Assembly (NCBI GenBank): GCA_006937955.1
Contig: SSNP01000024.1
Coordinates: 4,217,006-4,281,005 of the forward strand
Origin: Pachypanchax playfairii
Lineage: Eukaryota > Chordata > Actinopteri > Cyprinodontiformes > Aplocheilidae
Reading direction: 5' to 3'
DNA length: 64,000 nt
The translations under genes were made by a program, and so were the position numbers. Each line of letters begins with the position of its first letter. Position 1 is the stretch's first letter. Below, piece after piece: positions 55,413 through 64,000 of this stretch. The notes beneath the pieces were generated by a model that saw nothing but the letters and a program-made list of their open reading frames with translations, ran no database searches and had not been told where the DNA came from.

Positions 55413-55612
55413 TGACCAAATACTTATTTTCCACCATAATTTGCAAATAAATTCTTTAAAAATCAGACAATGTGATTTTCTGGATTTTTTTTCCTCATTT
55501 TGTCTCTCATAGTTGAGGTATACCTATGATGAAAATTACAGGCCTCTCTGATCTTTTTAAGTGGGAGAACTTACACAATTGGTGGTTGACTAAATACTTT
55601 TTTGCCCCACTG
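55413..55612 (-). repeat. right terminal inverted repeat of the Tc1 element
   Basis: Partner of 54011-54210, inverted. The transposase start lies 163 bp inside this repeat, so the segment 55250-55412 must carry any promoter and 5' leader. Confidence 0.97.
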
Positions 55613-58600
55613 TAGATGAATAAAAGCTCTCTCTGGAAAAACAAATCAAATCTTAGCTTTTTAAAAATAGAATCAGTCATGAACCAGCAGCCCTGATCTG
55701 ACATACATTACACGGATACACTGAGCGAGTCTTCACTCTAAAATGGGACAATTTATATTATATTCACCTGCATTTTGAAGAATGAAGAAGTCTATATCAA
55801 CAAACGTGTGCCCCCGTACTATTTACAATAAGTAAACACATGCACACACATTCTCACTTCAACCGACAGCAAAGAGAACCAGAGAGATGTATTATGTGCT
55901 GCCATCTTGTTCAACTCATCCAATCTATGATCTAGATGGAAATGACAGCACTGTCATAGCAACAAAGACTGAGAGTGCACCATCACTGTTAGTGTCTAAC
56001 TGTGTGTGTGTTTATGCTTCTGTATGGTAATGTGTGTTTGGAGAAACATGAAAAGCCTTCACAGGAGGCCTTGTCAAATACACTAGAATTAAAAGGGGGA
56101 TACATCTGCAAGTTGCTGCACAAAACTGAGAAGAAAATGCCTGGAGAGTTGAGGAATATTCAAAACAGACAAGGGGAGAAGCAGCACTAGATATCAACAA
56201 CAAATGGAAGTTTCAGAAGAATAGTAAGAAAAGCAGTAAACAAGAAAATTACACTTTACCCACAGATGTGTACAAACACAGGAAAAAGGAGGATAAAAGC
56301 TGGGGGCGTAATGCCTCCATTTGCATAAAGTCTGCATTCAAGTCAGTGTTATGAGGCCGTGATTGATGATCCTTGTTAAGGTGGCATTATTAAACGGATC
56401 CTGCTCATTAAAATTTTAACTACCTGGGTTCTTTGGTCACAGGGGGGCAAGGGGACAGAAAAGATGCTAATGCAAAGGTATTAAACAGTCATAGGTCTGA
56501 CTGACTCTGGTAAGTTGGATCTTCGTATATCTGCATATAACTGTATCGGATTGGAGCATCTAAAATCATATTTATCAAAAGCAAAAGAAGGTTGATGATG
56601 AATTGTGCAGATTTCACTTAAAGAGGCCATTTCATACAGATTTTAGGACTTTGTGGTTATTTCTTAAGTATTAACCAGTAATATGAAACATTTTATATCT
56701 AAAAAACGTCAGGAAACACTGATTAACAGACCTTTCAATCTGTCTGCGTTAAAATTCGGGTGGCTCCTTCCGTCAGGCTGCTTCGTCAGCAGCTCGTTCA
56801 TATTCATTATTCAGATTTGCTGGACTCTGATTGGCTAACAAACTAGCCTATGAGAGCAAGGTATACTGTTTCCTGCCCCGCTGTGCATGGCAATGTCAGA
56901 CGTTGTGTCTTCCTTTTTGCTACGTCTTATGCTACAGCTTTTAGCCCGCAGCATGCTAGGTGTGGTTTCAACTGCAGTAGATGATGAATATTAACAAACA
57001 AAGGAGTTGTGACGAAACAGATACAGGCCGTTTGGACTCGGGAGAACTCGGGTGTTATCGCCACCTGCGTAATTTGAGAGATTAAAACTGAAAGAGAAGT
57101 TATTGACCTGTTTTCACACCCACTATGAAGGTAAGAACACCTGTGGAGCTAAAATATTCAACAGAAACATCAGAAAAACCATTTTTAACCGAAATGTATC
57201 TTCACATGTACATCTACAGCCTTTTGATGTCAAAACCACTAAAGATGGTCATCGCAGCTTTTTTGGGGTGGCTGTGGCTTAGAGGAGGCCTGGACAACGC
57301 CCAGTTGGAGGGGTTACTCATTTACCCATTTTCCCACCCCATCTCTCCCCAAGACTCCCTTGAAAATGATGTAATTTACCCTAATAGGACCTTCCAAGCC
57401 AAAATAAAGACAAGGGATGTACAAAAAATATTCTAAGAGCTATTACATGAAATTACACTCAATGGTAATTTGATGATTTGTCCAAAAGGGCTGTGATGCC
57501 ATTATTTCACAACACATTGATGATCTTAGCTTAAAACTCTGGCCTTCAACGCAGCAGGCGAGAGGCTTTCCTTGAAGGAATGCTGGGCCTTTAATCAAAC
57601 TAGCTATGATGTGCTGGATTTTAATGACACCAACTATATGTAATACAGCTTTATTTTTCACCTCTATTCCTCAGTCTCACCTCCTCTCAGTCAATTACCC
57701 TGATCAGAGTTTTATAATAAACACCCACCAGTCTGCTGACTAAGACATGCATTATCTATGCATCCACAGAGGATCACAAACAACAGCTTATTGCTTATAA
57801 AATGCAGCAAGGTTTTTATTCCTGCATACAAAGAAGCACACCCCTACCTACCTACGCAGGACTTGTTTTTCATACAATTATCGGCATTAAAAAAGAACTT
57901 AGAAATAGACAAAAGCGCAGGTAGTTAAATCTAACCTCCAGAACGGTGAGAAACGAAATGCTGTGGCAGTCCTCATAACTCTGAGCACAATTATATCACC
58001 TCTAGATGTTTCTGCTGCTCTCGGGCAAAATGGATTTGTAGATTAGTTTTGCACTTGACTGGTTTCATCTGACGGTCTTCGTGTCACATGCTGACGACAA
58101 GTTCATCGCTTTTCCAGGTCTGATCGTGGCCAGACAGCTCAGTTTCTGTCTGGGGCCACATTTTTGTCACCATCAAAAATCCACCTCTTCTTTTTTCTGA
58201 TCTACGCCACTATCGCATGTTAAGATGAGATCTGTAGCTTTCCTAAAACATCATTTTAATCAGTGTTATTATTGACTTTACATTAAAAGGACATGGAAAA
58301 TGGAAAATGAACTGAGCTGCTTTGGAATTTTTCTCTCAGTGCATTTACAACATGTTACATATTTTATGTCAGGAACTGACATGTCAGAGAAGGTTTTATC
58401 TACAGTGATCCGATCACAAGTGACAGCTGTGAGTACATCAGTCAACACCTGCTTCTTTACATGTGTCTTCAGTGACTGCTTGTGATAAGATCTAACTTTC
58501 CTGCTCTATATCACCAACGTGTAGGCTGCATCACACCCGGCCAGCTCCAGACAGCAAACAACGTCAGTAGTGCAAAATTCATAACCATCATAGATGAAGA

Positions 58601-61600
58601 CATTAGAGCGCTTAACACTCTAAATATGCATCCGTGTTTTCAGTCTTTGCCTTAAAAAAAACCCATAATAGCCTCAGCATCTTAATGGGTACCACTCTGC
58701 AGTCCTCTTCCACATTTCACAAGTGGGATCTATGTGAATCTCGCTTCACCCACATCCCAGTCTCTCAGTCTCTAAAGATTCTTTAAAACCTACTGCTACA
58801 AACACCGTACACAACAAACTGGAATAAAATAAAGAACAGGGCTGCCAAATCTCACTGAGTGATTGTGAGAATTCTGTGGTTTTTTACATAATAGACAGCA
58901 CCTGCTTTTACCGACTGACGAGGCTTTTTTGGGTCAGAGACCATCTTTGGAAGCGTGAACTGCCAGACATAGAAAAATATACATATAATAATAATAATAA
59001 TAAAAAAAATCAGGTTTACTGGTAAAATTCACAGTTATCAGTGACATTATCCTGTGAGCAGTTATCTGGCAGTGAGGCTGCAGACCTTATCGACAGAAGG
59101 CTCACTGCCCTGGAGTTAAAGAATTGCATGTGAAAGCAGAAGTGAGAGAAAACAAATGACTAGTATGAACTTCCCATTGAAAGACATGTCTGCTGAGGTG
59201 CTTAAATGACTGGAACATCCTTGTACTTTTTAATTACCCTAGTAGCAAAATCTTGTAGTTTGGGGGTCAAATTTATGAAACAGCTGTCTAACATCTTCCA
59301 TCTTCTCTGCGACTTTTGATAATGACATTGGCATTTCCAGATAAAATAAACCCATTCCAGCGCTACAACTTTAACTTTTTCTTTTTGAGACGTACAATAA
59401 AAGGAGCTCTGCAGATCAAAAACATAATTGGCATATTTAGCTCAGAAAATGTAGTGCAGAACGCAAACACAGAATGGACATGGGTAACCTTTTAGAAAAC
59501 TGCATTCTTTTCTGAAGGGGACATTCGGATCTGTTTGTTTGACTCACTGATAGCAAAAATGTGTTAAATTGTTGCAAGACATTGTTATTCAAGATGTGTT
59601 TGAAGCAAATGAAATAAAATACATGACATGAAAGAACTTCATGTGCACCTCAGGATAAAGTTTCTAAAAAAAGGAAACTTTAGCCTTTAAAACATCCTTA
59701 TTCTCCCCAGGAAGTGTCATTACAATAAAACTACAATTTTGCAGAATTCTGTGCAGAATTTACATCTATAATATTACAATTAATAATAAATTTCTAAGAC
59801 AGGATAAACTCAAAGATTTGAATGCAGTCAAATCTACTAGTTTCTGGTTTCAGTTCTACAAACCACATGTTTTCTGTTTCTGGATACCATGTGATGGTGT
59901 TTCAGCTGAACAGGTGGTCTTTCAACGTGTTTCAAGATACATTCCTGTTTTTGCTGATATGCAAAACAAACTCATCTCTGAAAAGGATGTGAGAAATTAA
60001 AGCTGCTCCCTTCTGATTTGATTTGAAAAGCTGAACGGAAAGTCAAGTGTGAAGACAACAATATCTTCGTAACCATCTTGTCAGTATAATAACCAGATTC
60101 AAACTTCAGTGAGTCTTATATCAAACTATCAATATGACACTGATTTACTGCCTTGCTCCAGCATGGATGACAATGATAAATAAGCAGAGAAACGACTCTA
60201 TGAAAAATGTATGGACAAAATAAGCACAGGAGCAATTGACACTGGTGAAGAATAAAAGGGGAATTAGCTAAAACTCCAAAAATTGGATCAGAAAGACATC
60301 ACAGAGCCAATAAAAATAGTTATATGTAATAGTAACATGTATATATTGAACTTTTCCTTTTATCATGCAGTCAGGTGAATGTGGACTCCACTAAAGGGGA
60401 CAGTGGGCAGTTTTTCAATGTCTCACCCAGAATCACCAGCTATAAGTCTGAATACCAAAAAACTGAGAAGCCATTCAGCTCACACATACTACATAGACAC
60501 ATGAGGATTGTTCATCTATGTGAAAGCAGTATTTTTATTTGCTTATAAAAAACTTTAAAACTAGGTAAACGTGTTTACATGCAAACTACCATTTTAAAAT
60601 GTATTTCCAATACAGCAAGACTCCTTCCTGTTACTACAAGATCCTCTACGTATCACATCTATCCCTCTTGTTGCATCCCGGGTCTATGGGGAAACAACGG
60701 ACTGCTGCGTTGTCAGGCTGCAGATTCCTCGGAGACAGGAAGGATGACAACATGCATCTCCCCGAGGACTGGCAAGGGACAGAAGCATTAGAGTGAAAAG
60801 CAAAAAGGAAGACAGAAAATCAGAGGAAATGACAAGAACGTGCAGAGGTGAGAAGAGTCAAAATCCATGTCTCGATTTAACCCCAAAAGGTTATTCGAGT
60901 GAAGTCAGGAAGGTCTTAAACTCTTTTTTTCTTGCCCCATTTTCCTTTCCCTCATAGTAATATATTCTCCAGCTGTCCCAGTGGATATGGAGCGCATACG
61001 AGTGCAATTGTTCACTTTAATGCTATCGCTACCACAAGACTCTGATGAGAAAAGGGACAATCAAACTTTATAGAGTGAAGAGGTTGTGTCTGCCACGACT
61101 GTCAGAGGCCATATTCTATAGAGCCTAAAGGCTGAAACACAGAGACAGACGGTACAAGGAAGCACTGCAGGGCACTCCTCACAAAACGCTCAGAGAAGCA
61201 AAAATAGGATCTGAAAGATGACTGTGCAACTGAACTTTCATTCAGAAATAGCAGCTGAAGAAGCACTACAAAGAGCATTTCATCAACAGTGCATGGTGTG
61301 TGTGTGTGAGTTTATCTGTATTAGTACACGTGTTTGTGTGTCATTTGCTTCCAGCCTCAGAGCTGGCCGGCCTCTCTCGGGTCCATCTGTGTAACCATAG
61401 TGATTGAGCAGTCTCCATCTCTGTGTGTTGATCTAGTCTTCCCTGTGGAGTGTGCACTTCTATGTGTGTGTGTGTGACAGTTTCTGTAGCCAACAGCACA
61501 CATGTTGGTTGATGCATTCGTTTTAAAAGCTCATTAATTTTTCTTAAACTGCCACTGGCTAACACCTATTGTCTGGAGGATAGTTGCATTGCCTCGTCTG

Positions 61601-64000
61601 CAGGCAAATGGCTATTGGTAGAGCTTAAGTGGAAAGAGCAGGGTGACATGTAACAGGGCAGCGGCTTGTTAAATTTGAGCTTGAGTAATGCGTCATGTAA
61701 ACAGAAGCACATGTACAGACACAATTTTAGGTTTAGCCCAGGTTTTTTCGTTGACAGGTATTTTTCAGCTTGTCAGTGTGTAGGTGTGTTTAGATGACGA
61801 TGAACAGCTCAGTCTCGAGGAAAGTATATTTACAGTATTTGTGTTGGGGACACTGGATTCATACATCTATTTACATATTACAGAGCATTGCCTGAGTAAT
61901 GAGTCATGCTTACAAAAAAGTCTGTCCAGATTTTAATACTGTACTTTATCATGTCCCTACCCAGATAACATGGAGCAATGCTTGTGTTTCTCCTTCGCTT
62001 GAGAAATGTCTCGTCTTTTTCCTCCCAGGGAGTAGGTGTTTACCAAACTGTATGACAGCAGCAAGAAATTTAATCTGCAAAACAAGGCCAAGACAAGTAA
62101 CTGAGTCCTTAAAAAATGACGTTTCCACTTCCTTATAATAAGCAGACCGACCAGTCATTATATATCATAGAGTATGAGTTTAATAGAGGGGAAGACAAGC
62201 TTCAATGAGTTGTAACATACTTTTATTTATTTATAAATTATTTTATCATTATTTTGTCCTTCATAAGGCAAATAACTTTTGTAAAATAAGAAACTGAAAT
62301 ATAAATACGTTACTTCTATTTTGCAATATTTTTCAAGTAAACATATAATATTAATATAATAATCAATATACAGCATATAAAACTGAAGGATGCCTCTCCG
62401 CTTTCTTCCATTCCTGAAAGTGAAGTCAGGATGTCCTCTTTACAGCTGCCATGTTGTAATTTTTAAACTAGAGTCTGCACACTGAGACGGAGGGTCCCGC
62501 CCACTCAATAACATGTTTACAGCGTTTAAGCATCAAATAACTATTTACAAATAAACATATCATAACAATAACGTTTGAACATGCGGCAGCAATATGTGAA
62601 TCAACATCAATGATTGTCTGAGGTGTCTTTATGTTTAAGTCAGGATAATGATCCATTCATTGACATCACAGGGGCGGGGCTTCAAACTTGTATGAGAAAA
62701 GCTACAAGGGAGTAATTGTTTTGTTAAAATTTCTGAGTGATATTCCCATATCTAGTTGTTATGTTGAAACAACAGCATGTATCACATCGAGATTATCATC
62801 TGACCCCTTTGAAAACTTTCTGTTGACTGTGATTAAGGCTTGCATAATCCAAAAAGGATCATGTTAAACCACATAGCTGAAAATGCTGTTTGTAGAGACG
62901 GTAAATTGTTTAAAAATAAGTTTTCTGCTGAGGTCAAACGTGAATCTTTCAAAAGAACAAACAAGACTGCTAAAAAATTACACAAAAAACATTTGTTAAA
63001 ACTGATCTTTAATTGCACATTTTTAACTAATGCAAATAGAGCTGCAGAAAAAAAAAGATGTGAAATTAAACCATGAAAAAGAAAACAAATATCCTCATTT
63101 TGAAAGTTAGCAGAAAGTCTTTAATGTACCACCTTCCAGGGTGCATAAAAAAGTGTTGGAAATCACCGTCTGACAAATGAGTCATGCTTGGACCAAAGGG
63201 ATGAGACTTCTGTGGTGATAGGACCAGAGAGGTGGCCAGCAAACTGCCTGACACATCAATCATCTCAGTCCCGTGGGGCACAAACTACATGGGAAGACAC
63301 AGGTGGCTGAAAGGCAAGGGCTGACAGGTTCACTGCACAAACAGAGACCCCCGCCTTCCAAAAGAAACAAACAAAAAAAAGAAGAAGTAACATGGACTGT
63401 AAAGGAGAAATTTCTACTTCGATAGAAAAGAATAATGACAGTAAAAAGCCAAACCATTAAGAATACACTCCAACACATGCATAGAATCACAAACAAATCC
63501 AAGTTGGAGCACATAAAAGCAGAGGCAGGCAGCCATATGCTTCAGGGCTATTCTAAGACATTGGACCCCTGGGAAATTAAACAATATCAGTAATCTCTTT
63601 TCTTGTTCCCAAGAAACTCCTATGACTTGATGTAAGAACTTTAATATTGTTCTGCATTTATAGCTGTAGAAAAAGAGAAAGAGAGGAAGGTAGAAAGAAA
63701 GTGGCCATGTATGGATGACGGTAAATCGTATTAACAGATGGACTGCTCTAATCTCCGAGTGTTTGGTGTGACCTGATGGTGAGAAGCACGTATTTAAATG
63801 AATATGAATTCACATGACAATGACACATTCAGACCAGTTTATCAGTGAATTGGCCCCAATATCACAAGCAGAGCATCTGTTTGGAAAGCCGAGGAGTTGA
63901 AGATACATCTCAAGTTCTTCTCTCAGTTTTCAGAAACATTAACTGAACGCCAGCCACAACATCTAAAATCAGGTGCACCGATTGCTTCATTTTTTGGAAC
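55613..64000. other. non-coding stretch to the right edge
   Basis: No coding exon, RNA gene or complete transposon was recognised in 8.4 kb. It contains a short ATA array at 58985-59003, GT-rich bits near 61300 and 61460, and scattered A/T runs. All open frames are short and of random composition. It is most simply read as further intron or flank of the iqcj-schip1 locus. Confidence 0.6.
58985..59003. repeat. short ATA microsatellite
   Basis: About six ATA units followed by an A run. Confidence 0.85.

Larger units (their letters stand above)
54011..55612 (-). mobile_element. complete Tc1/mariner transposon with intact transposase
   Basis: The element is 1602 bp, flanked by the TA target duplication (54009-54010 and 55613-55614). 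It begins CAGTGGGGCAAAAAAGTATT and ends with its reverse complement. The terminal inverted repeats are 200 bp each (54011-54210 and 55413-55612) and differ at only two positions. Between them is one unbroken transposase gene on the minus strand. Long inverted repeats of about 200 bp with a 340-residue DD34E enzyme place it with fish Tc1 elements of the Sleeping Beauty/Passport/ZB type; the exact family needs a database comparison. It lies outside identified schip1 exons, in the presumed upstream intron or flank. Confidence 0.97.

Overview
The window looks like nuclear DNA of a ray-finned (teleost) fish. It is AT-rich and intron-dominated, carries long GATA, GT, CT and TTA microsatellites, has a Tc1/mariner element of the 340-residue type common in fish, and has LINE 3' tails typical of teleosts. 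It holds one recognisable host gene, schip1 (schwannomin-interacting protein 1; the 3' part of the vertebrate IQCJ-SCHIP1 locus). The gene is on the minus strand, so it reads from right to left.

schip1 occupies about 1.27-36.2 kb. Seven coding exons could be placed to the base from splice sites, reading phase and protein similarity: 36177-36185 (start codon), 32976-33758 (long acidic/serine-rich exon), 7999-8117, 6790-6907, 6203-6400, 2002-2125 and 1274-1367. Joined, they encode about 482 residues ending in the conserved C-terminal coiled coil. The last few residues are either off the left edge or lost to a TGA that overlaps a possible donor site. A CpG-bearing, promoter-like region lies just upstream of the first exon (36.19-36.77 kb). 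A second candidate first exon, 32 codons with an in-frame upstream stop and a phase-0 donor, lies in the large intron at 12890-12985. It would give a short isoform of about 250 residues without the acidic N-terminus.

Positions 11988-14503 are repeated at 14514-17029 at a constant offset of 2526 bp. Every stretch I compared is identical. The copies are separated by ten Ns inside a GATA microsatellite, so this is most likely an unmerged contig overlap rather than biology, and the duplicated alternative exon is then an artefact.

The right part (36.8-64 kb) contains no coding exon I can identify. It is probably the long intron or 5' flank of the iqcj-schip1 locus. It carries the mobile DNA: a complete Tc1 element at 54011-55612 with an intact transposase and 200-bp inverted repeats differing at two positions; a 662-bp hAT-like non-autonomous element at 46028-46689 with a perfect 8-bp target duplication, sitting inside an older decayed Tc1-like relic; and several truncated LINE remnants. 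No RNA genes, CRISPR arrays or bacterial features were seen.
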